DNA from: Legionella qingyii
Lineage (GTDB): Bacteria > Pseudomonadota > Gammaproteobacteria > Legionellales > Legionellaceae
Length of the DNA stretch: 46,918 nucleotides
Assembly (NCBI RefSeq): GCF_003184185.1
Contig: NZ_QHJG01000033.1
Location: 7,407-54,324 of the forward strand
Direction of reading: 5' to 3'
How positions within the stretch are numbered: the stretch's first letter is position 1; the number at the start of each line of letters is the position of its first letter. Shown here piece after piece: positions 22,601 to 33,674 of the stretch. The notes beneath the pieces are model-generated. The model had not been told where the DNA came from, made no database searches, and saw only the letters and a program-made list of their open reading frames with translations. The translations under genes and the position numbers were made by a program.

Positions 22601-23437
22601 CGGTGGCGATTCTCGTCCTTACTCAAAAAATAACGGACACAAATTTATAAGTGAGTACAATTTTTGCCTACGTCAACGTAACAATTACTAAAATTAAACA
22701 CAACATAGGCGATTTATCCAACATGGGGGTCGGAACTCTTCTATTAGTTCATGACTTTTAACTCTTAATATACGTATGTGTGGGCCGAATCAATGACGGG
22801 GTTTTTAAAACTACCTCAGAAAGTCCCATCGTTGTAGTTATAGAACAAACCCATGATTTATTGCTAATAGATGGAAGTGTAATGAGTGCTCAACACTCGA
22901 GCCGTGTTTTTAGAGTAGTGAGCGAGATTCGCTCGCGTCTTATCTCAATAAGGGTCTCAGTTCTATAAAAAATATTAGTTATTGTCACTGAAAAGGTAAT
23001 GCTGCCTCGACTTAAACTAAGTAAACACGGGGTAGTTCGTTCAGGGGACGAAAAGCATAACGTTAAACTTATAACCGTAAACGGCCGTGTTCTATAACGG
23101 GTCCTAAAACTTGGTATGGTTCCTGGACTTGTATTTAGAGCAGTGAGAAAGACCTTTACGAATTCAGTAATCGTAAAAATATTTAGCACGCATTGAATAA
23201 GTGATGATTGTTAGCGTTTGACCTATCTCAAACAGGAACCGTTAACTTAACGGGTTGTAGCCCATTAACCTATACCGGAACACCTAGTTATGCTTGAAGA
23301 AAACTTTCGCAACGTAAAGGTATTTCACTTTTTGGTTCTTCTAATGGACCCATGTCAACAAGTAGACGAAGTCGACGTTTTTGTCATCACTACGAGTTTG
23401 TCTTTTCGTTATTTATAGCTTAGTTTGCAAACCAGTA
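19643..23437 (-). CDS. Giant polysaccharide export protein with 12 SLBB-like units (Wza-type)
   Basis: It is 1264 residues, about three times E. coli Wza. A signal peptide (LLLFCLSITTVFA) leads into the export domain (NLLGFSLYGNATLSKEV), and about 12 SLBB-like units follow, with PG turns near residues 111, 217, 306, 402, 495, 584, 680, 773, 862, 958, 1064 and 1159. Residues about 200-1035 are a threefold super-repeat with an exact 278-residue (834-base) period; each copy holds three SLBB types (KPGAYAYN, QKPGAYEL, PGRYEWADE). Typical lines are TFMDAIANAGGPDNYAETRK and GEVKNPGRY. No lipobox is evident. Wza-type proteins form the outer-membrane or periplasmic export channel. Start and stop overlap the neighbouring genes, so it is operon-embedded. 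Confidence 0.92.
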
Positions 23438-23874
23438 ACTTAGGAGCGGAAGTTATAAACGGTTATAACTAGCAAAAATTCGAATCCCGTGGGAAATTGA
23501 AGGACCTCACCGGTTTCTTAAGAATATAATAAAAGATCATTTAAGTATAGTGCAGCTCGCCTATGGTTGTTTGGGCGCTGTTAAAGAACCCGCTAAACGA
23601 CACGGTTCTCCAAGTAAAGTTGGTACGCACGACCTATTGTTGCGGTTTGAAATGAGACCTTATTAACTAATTCAACGCGTGCATTTCCTGGTATAAAGAC
23701 CTATAGACCGGCTATGCTATTTACGCCTAAAACTTTTCCTATTACATAATTCATTATCACACGGCGTATAGGAGGTCATCTTCCACCGCCTATACTTCAC
23801 GTTGGATCTTCTGTATGGTATTTCTTTTCGTCCGGGTCTAATTTTATGGTAAATTAACCTATAGCCATTCAGTA
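23434..23874 (-). CDS. Small lipoprotein of the export operon
   Basis: It is 146 residues. The N-terminus is basic then hydrophobic (YFNLGLLFFMVCLLGC) with lipobox LLGC, followed by a proline-rich linker TSYPPPSTGGY. The rest is helical (QLNQLFQSKVWRCYPARMVEMN, split here by its own short turns) and ends KARIQ. The stop overlaps the start of the SLBB gene by ATGA. It probably anchors or assists the export channel; no family is recognised. An alternative start lies eight codons upstream (at 23898). Confidence 0.75.
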
Positions 23875-23894
23875 ACAGAAACGCAGGAATTGGT

Positions 23895-23999
23895 AATGAG
23901 TATAAAGGACGAGTTTTAAAGATCTCTCAGACATAGGACGCCATAATGTTTACCGAAATTTTTAGGTAGCTCTTGCAAGGGATAGTTTGATGCTCTGTA
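23895..23999 (-). CDS. Possible 34-residue peptide
   Basis: A short open frame (MSRSLIGNVLDGF... ending SRKYE) lies between the sugar transferase stop and the lipoprotein start. It has no clear ribosome binding site and may be chance. Confidence 0.2.
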
Positions 24000-24041
24000 G
24001 TGGTTATTTTTATTACTATAAATTTCCTATATTATGCAAAA

Positions 24042-25970
24042 GATCCCTGAAAAAGGTTTATTTTAGTACTACTAGCAAAACGAATTATATATGTATAGAC
24101 AAAATTTGGTATAGGTCCCGAATCAGTTTATTCAACGTATTCGTACTAGCTTACGGTGAAAAGAAAAATGCAGGAGTTAACAAGATAGTATTACTGTTGA
24201 CTGAACACGTTCTGGTCAATTGGGACCCGCGTGGGGTTTATCAGCGAGAACTATTTTTCCCTATAAAAATTGCTATATTCCTTTATCGCTTCCAGCAAGA
24301 CCCGCTCCTGGTTAGTTACTGTATAGAGGAAATTCTTATAATTATTGAACACCCTCGAGTAGTTCTACTCAAAATGCGTATTTTATCGGTTTTGCTTTAT
24401 GAGAACCTAGTAAAAACGAACAGGTTGCTGCTACAGATTTTGCTCATAATTACAAGTAACAAGATTTGAACATGTTTATTTTGTAGAAACAAACAAAAAG
24501 TAATGATTCGGGTTGTGCGTTAACAAATATTTTTTATCCCGGTCCCCTTTTTTGAAATTATTAATAGCGTTGGTTACCCGGTTATGTTTCGTCATCGTTG
24601 TTAGGACAGTTGCGTTTTTGAAATAGGCATTTGGTAAAGGGATACATTTGTTATCCTACCTACATCATCACGGAATGACGAAATAACCTAGCAAAGGTTG
24701 CGGGGCAGGATAATTCGAATTTTTTTATTTTGGTCGGATTTTCGTAACGGTTTACAGGTATTTATTTTATTGACCATTAGAGGCACTAGAACCAAAACAT
24801 CTCTTACAATCTGTTTGTTGACTTTATTTTTTCTTAGACCGGATAATTTTTTTAATTTTTATACTTACTTAGTACTCGATTTATATGTAACGACTACTTA
24901 TCCTTATAATTGTTGGTTCCGTATTTATAAGCCTCATGAAATGTTGATTTCTTGTAGGTCCGTTGGGTTGGAACCGACCCACTATTTTCGGATTTTTCGT
25001 TCTTTTGAACAACTTATAAGGGTCGTCGGTCCGCTTAGGCGGCAACTTTTTATTAAAGGTAACAACTTTAAAGTAAAAGATGTCTGCGTGTCCTTCCTAG
25101 TATTTGGGGGGTTATGGAGAAAGACTCGTATTTTGAGAAGGTGCGGACTAAATAGGAAGCCTACGAGAACCATTGTTTTAAAAAATAGCAATGAAATTAC
25201 TTAAATAAAAATATAGAGACAAATGAGAAAAACAATTATCTGTTTCTGTAGAATGGCTCTAGAAATCCTCATATCCAAACACGTTATTGAACGTCCCCTT
25301 AATGTTTTAGAAGTAATTAACATAATCCTCCTTAAAAAAAGGTTTCATTAAACGCTTCTCGTATAGGTCAAGGTACTATCGGTTAGCCACACGGGTTGAA
25401 GCTAAGAAATCGGAAATTTAGTAAAACTATAACGGTTATTATAAAAAGAGGAAGGTGAAGAAAAAAAGCATCGAATATTGAGCACGTTATCTGCGGATGA
25501 ACTCCTAATAATTTTATTCGTAATCGAAAGAAATCATGTAATGCTCTATCTCAACGACTTTGTAGTCTTTTTTTCTATTATTTTAGTAGTAGTTAAAATC
25601 CTTATTAAACCAATTTGGTTCGTTGAAAAGGGACTAACCAACCACTACTTTTTTAAAAATAAAAATTAACCCCTATAAAAAAATATCGGCGAACCCGGAC
25701 TAAACGACAAAATAGCTGTGACGGTAGTAGTTCGTTGGTTTGAAGTATCACTAGCCGTCCTATCCTATAAAAACGGTTTAAGCGATAAAAAAATCGTTAT
25801 ATAAAACGAAGTAACATGTATCCTTATTATTTTTATTTAACCACGTCGCCGTCCAAAAAAGGACATACTTAAACGAAAGCACAAAAACGTTATTTCCACT
25901 CATTATTGCCCATCGGTTACACTACTATCTTCTCTTCCTTTTCTGTATATCGCTTGCAAAATTGTGGGTA
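24042..25970 (-). CDS. Fusion: GT2 glycosyltransferase plus polyprenyl-phosphate sugar transferase
   Basis: It is 642 residues and combines two enzymes normally separate. Residues 1-430 form a membrane GT2: a TM at the N-end, PMYNEAKY at about 50, LLDDGS at 80-85, FFSDVSA (DxD-like) near 140, NEDFVIPL near 219, then C-terminal TM helices (RLLSPSQGWVAWMFF). Residues about 455-642 form a bacterial sugar transferase (WcaJ/EpsL type): one TM, SPGPIFYKQLRVG near 475, KFRTM near 501, KGDMSLIGPRPE near 548, GVRPGLTGLAQ near 585. This half would load the first sugar phosphate onto undecaprenyl phosphate. No stop and no usable start exist between the halves. AGAG precedes the ATG. It heads the leftward operon. 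Confidence 0.88.
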
Positions 25971-26092
25971 TAAAAAGAGAGTTTTCAATAAGAAAATTAC
26001 GCCCATTTTATAAGATAAAAACGTGTTAGACAGAAATACTTATAGAACCAATTTAAAGAACTTAATCTGTTTTAATGTGATTTAATGTTAAT

Positions 26093-26122
26093 TCATATTA
26101 AATTATTTAAATTTTCACAGCT
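26093..26122 (-). promoter_or_regulatory. Promoter of the leftward polysaccharide operon
   Basis: In the leftward sense TCGACA (26122-26117), an 18-base spacer, and TATACT (26098-26093) make a good sigma-70 promoter, about 120 bases before the GT2 fusion. Its -35 overlaps the left arm of the inverted repeat at 26113-26147. Confidence 0.55.
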
Positions 26123-26147
26123 ACAAAAAAAGATCTTAACTGTGAAA
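26113..26147. promoter_or_regulatory. Candidate operator: AAAGTGTC inverted repeat
   Basis: AAAGTGTC (26113-26120) and GACACTTT (26140-26147) form a perfect 8-base inverted repeat with a 19-base spacer, in the region between the two divergent polysaccharide operons. Covering the leftward -35 and lying upstream of a TATAAT at 26181-26186 for the rightward operon, it could bind a dimeric regulator of both. Confidence 0.5.
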
Positions 26148-26180
26148 GAAGTTTTCGTATAAGAAGAGTAATTAAATAAG

Positions 26181-26186
26181 ATATTA
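26181..26186 (+). promoter_or_regulatory. Likely -10 of the rightward polysaccharide operon
   Basis: A perfect TATAAT lies 40 bases before the STAS gene. No good -35 is found 17 bases upstream, which suits an activated promoter. Confidence 0.4.
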
Positions 26187-26225
26187 GTCTTAATCCCAGG
26201 CGTAAATAATGTGCTACATTTGTAG

Positions 26226-26537
26226 TACTCATAAAGTCAATTTATAAAACTATTGTTGTAGAATTAATTCTAAAGCCCACGAAAATTATGTCGCTGCTCG
26301 CACGTACGTGTTGGGTAAAAATTACTTAATTAGCTCGTATAACTATCTTTATAGTAGCAACTAAATTCGTTTCGGTGTTCTTAACTGTGTAGCCCTTAAC
26401 CGCGAGAACATAAAAATAAGTTTGCTGACGCGTACCGACCAATACGTGATCTTAATTAGCCAAACGTACCCGTTGGTACCGCTTTCGATTTTAGTAACCC
26501 CGAATTAGTCTGCTACGATTAAGTGGGCTAGCATACT
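26226..26537 (+). CDS. Single-domain STAS protein (anti-sigma antagonist-like)
   Basis: It is 103 residues, exactly one STAS domain. The core reads IIVDLSKATRIDTSGIGALVFL; in SpoIIAA-type antagonists the Ser of DSSG/DTSG is phosphorylated, and here Thr-Ser precede Gly. A hydrophobic C-half (LELIGLHGQPWRKLKSLGL) completes the fold. The ribosome binding site is poor. As first gene of the rightward operon it probably regulates polysaccharide synthesis through a partner kinase or anti-sigma factor, which is not in this window. Confidence 0.82.
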
Positions 26538-26708
26538 AAACGACTTATTAATAGTATTGCCTTGTAACTAACCCACACTGTTGTTGCGAGGTTATAGGCG
26601 TCTGTCATTACTCAATCAAATATAGCTACAACTCCTAGTTAATATAAATGTCTATCGACGACATCATTCTACTAGTAGAGTAGTTTTCTAAAATTAGAAC
26701 TCTTGTGA

Positions 26709-27845
26709 TACTTACGCTTATTTTGTGAATATCAGAAGCGTCTTCTGACCCCTGCTAAGGGTTCGTCGTGAGTCTCAGATTATTCACGGAACAATTTTGT
26801 TCTAACCGTGCAATGGACCTAATTAAGATAACCGAACGCATTTGGGTCAAACTCATAGAGAATGAAGTTTTCTTAAAATCTTTTTAATCGAGTTATGCAG
26901 GACCCTTTTTTTAGGTTCATAGCAAATAGAGAAGGACTTGTAGAATGACATTAAGTGGGAAACTAATAGGGGAAGTAACCGTTAAGTTATTAACTGTGTA
27001 ATTTAACAAAGTAAGATTTTTTTGTTGAATTCGGACGGGATTTTTTTTACTTTGTTGGGTAATAAACCCATTGGAATGGGTCACGGATAGGTAAATATTT
27101 TTAAAAATTATTAACAGGTGAGCAAATAATAACAACACTACTAATAAGACGAAATCGTTTCGTAGGAGAAAGATTCGAACTAAAGAAACTCTTTGTTAAT
27201 TAGCTCTTTCGTCGAGATTATAATCATTGTTCACGTCAAAATCGATTTTTTTACGGATTCTTGTTTTGTGTAATAGAGCTAGTACGGTAACTATAGCTCG
27301 AAAAATGATTTGGGATACGTGCTGGATTACTAAATGGTTGACCTTTCGGTTAACGTCCGAAGATACCTTCGGACACGTCAACCCAACTATAGTTAGATTA
27401 AATAGTCACGCGTTAAGCGAATTTTTTGACCTTAAAACAAAAGTAACCTGGATTTTTATAACTAAATTTTTTTAATCTTTGTAATTCATTAAAAAAAATA
27501 AATCCTGGATTCCGAATACGACTATAAGGACGGATAAGAGTTGTAACCCTACACCCTAACTAAGGTAAATAAATGTTAGTTGTTTAACGTCGTACGTTAG
27601 GTAATTGTAAATTTCTTATAGAAAGTCGTCCGTTCGGACAACAATGCTGCTTATAAGGACGAAACGTATAAATATTTTTTGTGTATATATAACGGTTTCT
27701 GTGGCTACTAAAGTAGTTACCTTATCATAGAAGGAATGTACTATTGTTTCTTCTTTAATCTTTTTTAGACCAGTTTCTAGTTTCAACCCTATTGTCTCGT
27801 AATCGAGATCTTCTTGTCAACGAACTAAACACGAGTAAGGTAACT
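26709..27845 (+). CDS. Glycosyltransferase (GT-B fold)
   Basis: It is 378 residues. The N-terminal Rossmann half begins with TLIVFAEDWGRFPSSTQSL and the C-terminal half has IAGFYGSLCSWVDINL, then FVFIGP and NPLTFKEYLSAGKPVVTT, the family pattern for nucleotide-sugar binding (E/S-AG-PVV). It is cytoplasmic and should add one sugar to the lipid-linked repeat unit. A 171-base gap separates it from the STAS gene. Donor and linkage cannot be predicted. Confidence 0.85.
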
Positions 27846-27863
27846 TTTCCTCTAGCATAACTT

Positions 27864-27947
27864 TACCTTTAAGAGACATAGTACTCTCGGTGGAACTGCA
27901 ACAGTTTTATGACCCTTTTAGTATTCTCGAAATCCGTACTTCTAATC
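27864..27947 (+). CDS. Possible 27-residue peptide upstream of a glycosyltransferase
   Basis: An open frame (MEILCIMRAT... ending FRHED) has AAGGAG 11 bases upstream and overlaps the next gene's start. It might couple translation, or be chance. Confidence 0.25.
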
Positions 27948-28953
27948 TGATAATCAACTGAGCTTTGTATAACCACCATAACTTTATGTACAGTACTTAG
28001 AGACACTTCTTAATTGTTTCTCTTTTGTACTAACGTCGTAATAGAAACAAACACTAATAGGGTTATTACAAAATATATGAGAAACACTCTTTTTTTTGTA
28101 AGCGATAGTACCAACGTTTAGTATGTCTCGCGAGAAGGTAGATAATGAGTTTCTCGTTGGGCTACATTAAGTACGCGTACCGATATTTCGCTTGTATAAT
28201 CGGGCGGATAAGCCTTATAAGTTATTTCGTAGATAACACTGTTGCAAAGTACGCCCACTTTTTGGCTATCCTTCCGAATAAAATATGTTAAAAGAGCTAG
28301 CAACCTCATCAAAAGAAAGTTTTTTGTAAACATAATTACGTCTCTAACGGTTTGCAGAAGGTTCATTTCGATTTTATTAAGGGTTAAAGCAACTGCAAGG
28401 TCTTGTGGGATTGGGTAATTCTTGCTGCTTTGGTAAAGTTTAAATAAAATAACCTTCTCATTCAGGACTTTTTCCAGGGTATGCGAAAACAGTCGACCGT
28501 CTTGTGTGTAGTAGACTAAAACTCACCGTATACCATCCGTGACCAGGGAATAACCTAGTCACAGCTTTATTCATAGTTTGTTTTCAAGTTAAAGTACCGT
28601 TACATCAACTATACCTCTCCTAGACCGGATTTCAACTGAATAACACATAGTGAAGCTCGATACTTCCTGATGGTAAGCAAAATGAACTTCGTTACAGCGC
28701 CCCGTATGGTCATCATAGTAAATTACACCCCCGACAATTTTTCCATAATAGTTTGTGGCCTAAATAATAACTTACGAAATTAGATTTCGTTTACGTTTTT
28801 GCGTAGTGAAGAATAAAAAATTTTTGTTAGCTTCTTGCAGTTTAGTAGCGTTGTTTTCTTTCTTCATCTTAGTATTTTTTAAAAAGGCGTAGTTAACAAC
28901 ATAGATTTTAACTTCGCAAAATGTTTCTTGTTTAGTCACGGTTAAACCTCATC
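27937..28953 (+). CDS. Glycosyltransferase family 4
   Basis: It is 338 residues. The N-end reads MKIRLLVDSKHIGGIEIHV (acceptor-side Gly-rich loop), then QPDVIHAHGYKANILAR. The C-domain has IYFIGRVSPEKGP and the donor-binding signature SSYEGLPFVLLEAMSRGIP with two glutamates. This is a typical GT4 retaining transferase of the repeat-unit assembly. AAGAG lies upstream of the ATG. Confidence 0.9.
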
Positions 28954-29065
28954 GTTGTCCAAAATACAATATAAAAAACAGACTGCTAATTATGGTTTCA
29001 GTAAACTAACTGTTTCTATTTATAAAAAGTGAAGTTTATAGCGCGGGTTCCTCATCTCGTATTAA

Positions 29066-29503
29066 TACTTTTTCCTTGATACCGAACAACAGAATAAACC
29101 GGATTCACGGACGTGTTTAAGTTTCTATTCAAGGCTGTCCCAAAAGAGATTACGGGTTCAAGAAATAGTTTTTTTTCTTGTTTCAAGAGTACTGTTTGTT
29201 CGCCGGAATGTTTACGGTTCAATAAAGTAACTTGAACTTATGCTTGTTCCTGTTTGTTTAGATTCAGGACGTGTTCATTTTTTTCATCTGCGCTACAACT
29301 TTTTCTAACAAATAGGACTACTTATATTTTATATGCGATCGAAACCGAGTTCACCACTTTTTTTAGTCCAGCAATTGGATCGCGGGCAAAAATTTGCACG
29401 TCTTCTATATTTTTCGTCTATATCATTTGCTCATTTTCTTTAATTCCAACGAATAAATTTTTTAGTTTTTGGACTAACACAAATATAGTCTGAAAATCGT
29501 ATC
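29066..29503 (+). CDS. Lipoprotein with OmpA-like C-domain features
   Basis: It is 145 residues. The signal MKKELWLVVLFGLSAC ends in lipobox LSAC. The mature part YFIELEYEQGQTNLSP, then VKKVDAMLKKI and YASFGSSGE, resembles the start of an OmpA-like peptidoglycan-binding fold, though the usual NxxL...R motif is not clear (KRAEDIKSRYSKR may replace it). AAGGAG precedes the ATG. It is placed between two glycosyltransferases and just before the chain-length protein, so a structural role in the export complex is plausible. Confidence 0.75.
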
Positions 29504-29526
29504 CAGAGTGCCTTCTATTACTTTTT

Positions 29527-30960
29527 TACCTTCGTTATTGACTGTTGATAATACGCGAAATGTAGATAGAACTGCGGAAAACCGCCGCATCTATAAACTA
29601 ACACTGCACATAAGAATAATGGGGTAAGGAACGAGAAAATTCGCGGTGTGAGAACGGGTTCTGAATATTTCGGTCATAAAGATAACGATAATTATTTTAA
29701 CTTTGTGGCAGTGACTTTCTACATTCATCGTGGTAACTATAGTGAGTTGTTAAGCGCCCCCATTTTCGAATAGAATCGAGTGGCTCACAAAATCTTTTTT
29801 AACAACAACTTTGGTTAGAGCATGGACGTCTAAGGTCACTCTTTTGACAGGTTGTTCGTCGTCTACTCAATTTCTTTTTTGAGTTCTATTGAGATCAACC
29901 TCTTCTACACCATGTTTATCTAAACAGAGTTTTATGAGGATTAATAGACAGGTAATAAGATTTATGAAATCCATTATTTAATTAACTTGCGAATTTACGA
30001 GTCTTAAATTCGCAATGATTAAGTAGGAATTAGCAAAATCTTTTACTTGATTTTTTAGTTCTTCTTTGGTGATTATTTAGTTAACTACGTGATTTAGTAA
30101 TATAGCTACGAGTACGCCTAGATTGGGGGCGGATAGCACTATATATAAAACGTGCAAATGCACTCTAATGTAGTCTTGATCCTCTCTTATTTTAGGTCAT
30201 GTTATGGTGCGAGTGGCTCGTTTTTCTCGACATACCATACTAGCAATTTGACTTAGGAGTTTAACCCGTTTAACTTTTACGATAAGAACTTTTACTGTTA
30301 TTTGATAAGCATTACGCTGAATGAATATGTCTGTTAAAAGGACCACAGTTTCGTGAGTAAGTTGAACCTCTTAGTGACTCTCGACTCGCGCTGTTCAACA
30401 TATTTGTTATAGTTTTATATCTGCTGTTGTGGTAGGTCCGTAATACCTTATACCGATAACAGGGCGGATTATTATTTTTACCTGTCGGGTTGGGTTGAAA
30501 TTGGAGTGTTAATCTTTTTAATGCGTTATACGTTGAATTTTGATTTCCCGACAGAGTTGTTTAATTACTAAATTGGTTAGTCGTTTTTCTGTATTTATTT
30601 TTTAATTCTGAGTATCTATGATGGTCGTTTTGATATTGTTTTGATTTAGTTTGTCATTTTTTATTAGTTTTGCGGATATTGCTAGAAAATTGGGCAATAT
30701 TAGACAATTTTTACTGTGAGTTAAATTTATTTTGATTACCCAGATCTTCGCGAGTTTAACAGCGAATAGGTGTTTTTGGGTATTTTAGTGAACGTTCTGG
30801 TGGAAATAAAAAGAAACACTAACCATAAAAGAGACCTTAAAAAGAACCTAAACCGGAACGTTATTATAAACTCAAATACCTATTGTGCCATGCAGCATCT
30901 GCGCTATAGCTTCGTTATCCGCTACATTTTCAATAGACAGCACACCTTTGCAATCGTACT
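29527..30960 (+). CDS. Wzz/GumC-type polysaccharide chain-length protein
   Basis: It is 477 residues. The first TM is YLIVTCILITPFLALLSATL (residues about 23-42), followed by LPKTYKASISI, the Wzz-domain entry. A long periplasmic coiled region rich in K, Q and N occupies the middle. A C-terminal TM (FFVIGIFSGIFLGFGLA) is followed by DNTVRRRRDIEA, the usual Wzz/Wzc end. The cytoplasmic kinase domain of Wzc is absent; a separate degenerate kinase is encoded at 18933-19646. It should set polymer length with Wzy and contact the SLBB channel. Confidence 0.9.
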
Positions 30961-31019
30961 CGCTACCAGAGCATTCGAAGCTCGCGAAATCTTGTACGAG
31001 AGTAAATATCTCCCTTATG

Positions 31020-32081
31020 TACTTTTAGGAAGTATATTAGGTCTCTGAATTTATACCACCGAATCTCGTAGAGCAAAAAAGTTACAATACGGTACTACAA
31101 TTTTTACATATGTAAGATCGCGAGCTTCTAGGTAGGCTTCTCAGTAAAGCGGTTACCGGTTTTAATTTTCTTATGGTTTTGTTAAATAAGAAACGCCTAT
31201 TTTGTTTCCCCAAATCGAATTTTTGGCACTTAAAATAATTTCTGTAGACAGCGTGAAATTCGTAAAGTCACTAAGTGTGTGTAGTAGAACCAGGTAATTA
31301 GATACCAACAAATCGTTGGAGAGTCGCACGTAGCTATTTCGTATAGGTATGTCTTGTGCTATATACCGTAAATGTTGTGATGTTTCTAACCAATTAAGTT
31401 ATAAAAAATAAATTGACCTTTTTTGTTTAAGTAAATCAGCGACAAAGTTTTCTATATATATGTGTTAATTTTTCAATAAAAGGATTTTACCTATATTCGT
31501 GATAAGGATTACGGCATCTATGCGCAAAAAAATATGGTCCTTTAGTTTGTTTACGAGCGTTTATGAAGTTCAACGGACTCTCGAGTTGTTAGTAACCATC
31601 ACGCCCTGCGGAACTTTGTCAGTTTCCTGTATAGATAAATTAGCTTCGGTATGCAGAATACGGTAATTTAATAAAGAACCATTAACGTCCATAACCGTCA
31701 AATATAGTCTGAGAAAATTGAGTGTAAGTCTGTGAGCTGAATAGTCTATCTTATACAGATAACCCATACCAACTCGGATACTTAAATAAAATAGTCCGAA
31801 CACTATAAAAAACAGAGGGAAGTGACTTGCTTCCCTACGGTGAAAGAAACAATCTTCGGGTTCGGACATCACAAGGCCAGCATACGTCATTACAACCTCC
31901 GACACGACTCCTTCAACTAGGCCTTAGCCCAAATAACTATGGAAGAGTTTTGGGATTTCGTTAGCGGCTCCGGACGTACTTTTAGTTGGTTTTTTGACTT
32001 TTCGGAGCGCTCATATAAGAATTTTTAAAGTCAAAACTATGAGATTATTTGGTAATAATAGTTGAGATACATTTTCAAATC
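31020..32081 (+). CDS. Glycosyltransferase family 4
   Basis: It is 353 residues. MKILHIIQRLKYGGLEHLV begins the N-domain, VIHTHHLGPLIYG is the acceptor-side motif, and IGSAGRLETVKG with LPSLNEGMPLSLLEAQACSV is the GT4 donor site. GAGGGA precedes the ATG. The next gene can start one base after its stop. Confidence 0.9.
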
Positions 32082-32123
32082 TACATAGGAAAAACCTCAT
32101 CTCGATTTTCTCAATTTAAATAT

Positions 32124-33674
32124 TACTTATTTGTTAGACTTTTATATTTTTATTCATCGTAGCGTTTAAATAATAAAGAAAAAGAAAACCGTTATTAAAA
32201 GATAGATTGAATGTTTATATACCAAGGGCGCCTTCTACGTTAGTATAATATGCTAATGCGTTTTTTGGAAAGGTACTCTCCCTAGTAATGAATATCGTTA
32301 AGCAGGATGGGTTAACTTCCTCGATGTCTAAAAGAAACCTACCACTAAGATCGACAAAACTTTTTTCATGTATATCTACTTAAACTTAGTCGTAATTAAG
32401 ACTTGATAAACCCCCATACAGATTAAAAAATAACATACTTTTTCGCGCTAAAGGGAGAATAAGATTATTAATACCCTTATAATCCATGCGGAATGAATAT
32501 AAGACGAAATTATCCAAAATCATGTGAAAAAATAAGTCGATATATACAAACGCGTAATATAAAACAAAATGATTCTTTCAGACTTACAATAAAAAAATAA
32601 AAATAAGAAACAAATTAAGCAGGACTACCCCAATAAACCCCTTAACCTGAGTATAAAGAAGTATATATGAACCGTCTTTCATTGAAATTCGATTTCCTAC
32701 TAAATAAATTTAAAAATTAAATAAACTAATAGGGTCCGAATAAGATAAAACCTACCGCTCAAACCATAAAACGTCTTACCGAAGGGAACGGAAAAGAACA
32801 TTTTTCGAGTTCAGTTTCTCTAATACCCTAGAAAAAAAATCTGAGAAATTTTTACTATGTTATAGGAAACTAAGGCTACAATTAATGTCATAAAAAAAAC
32901 TTTTCATTTTTAGTTATATAATTTTCTTATAAAAATAATAAAAAATAAGGTTATTATAAAAAATCAACATACGTAGATCTTGTTTTATTACCATTAGCAA
33001 AAAATCGGGGTTACAAAAAACCAAGTAATTACGAGTAACGTCTTTTTTTTCTTCGTTACCGTTCAACCCGTAAGTAACATTGAAGCGAAAATATACCATA
33101 ATTTAATTGAAAAACCTGAAAAAACTCAAAATAACTACATTTACTAATATTACTTTTGTAGTAATTAAACAGATTTTCGAACAGTTTTAAGGTACCATCC
33201 TACGAATGATGTCTTCGACCTGCTAATTCAATAATAAGATTAACCCTATGACTCCTATCAACCCCAGATTTATGTGGATCTATACGTGTATCCGAATATT
33301 TATGTAACCTAGAAATGTTGCCCGTAATATTAAATTAACAGCGAGTAACAGGGTATAGTTACGATCTATCACCGTATTATTTTTGAATAAAATAACTTCT
33401 TTCCCGTACCCTTTTAGTTACAGCACATAATTGAAGTATATAAGAAAGACTTTCTATACTATAGATAAATCAAGGTAAATATGTACCTGTTAATGAATCG
33501 TTAGTCGAAGAGGTTAATGATTTAAATTTAGTAGTGTTTCTTTTTACGGCTGCAATACTATATATGCGATAACGTTTTCTGAAGTTCATATTACGCCTAC
33601 ATTTCTTTTATTATTATTTAAAACTCCCGTAAGGGATATCGAGTTTATCTTCATCGCTAGAAACGTTAAAAATC
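32124..33674 (+). CDS. Multi-pass membrane glycosyltransferase, GT39/ArnT-like
   Basis: It is 516 residues. After a first TM (LLFLFLLAIIFYLTY) comes PAEDAIILYDYAKNL and YPIEGATDFLWM, the periplasmic loop with an acidic pair that is typical of GT-C enzymes using polyprenyl-phosphate sugars. Eight or more further hydrophobic segments follow, then a soluble C-terminal part (about 150 residues). It may add a sugar on the outer face of the membrane, or be the ligase for another acceptor. An in-frame ATG at 32082 would lengthen it by 14 residues. Confidence 0.78.

Noticed and set aside
19700..23200. Regular repeats suggesting a CRISPR array or satellite
   Set aside because: The repeat is in frame, 834 bases long with internal SLBB units; it is protein-coding duplication, not short direct repeats with unique spacers.
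23987..25204. Two of the longest forward open frames as printed (about 160 codons each)
   Set aside because: They lie on the GT2/sugar transferase fusion in the reversed reading and encode low-complexity sequence; they are mirror shadows.
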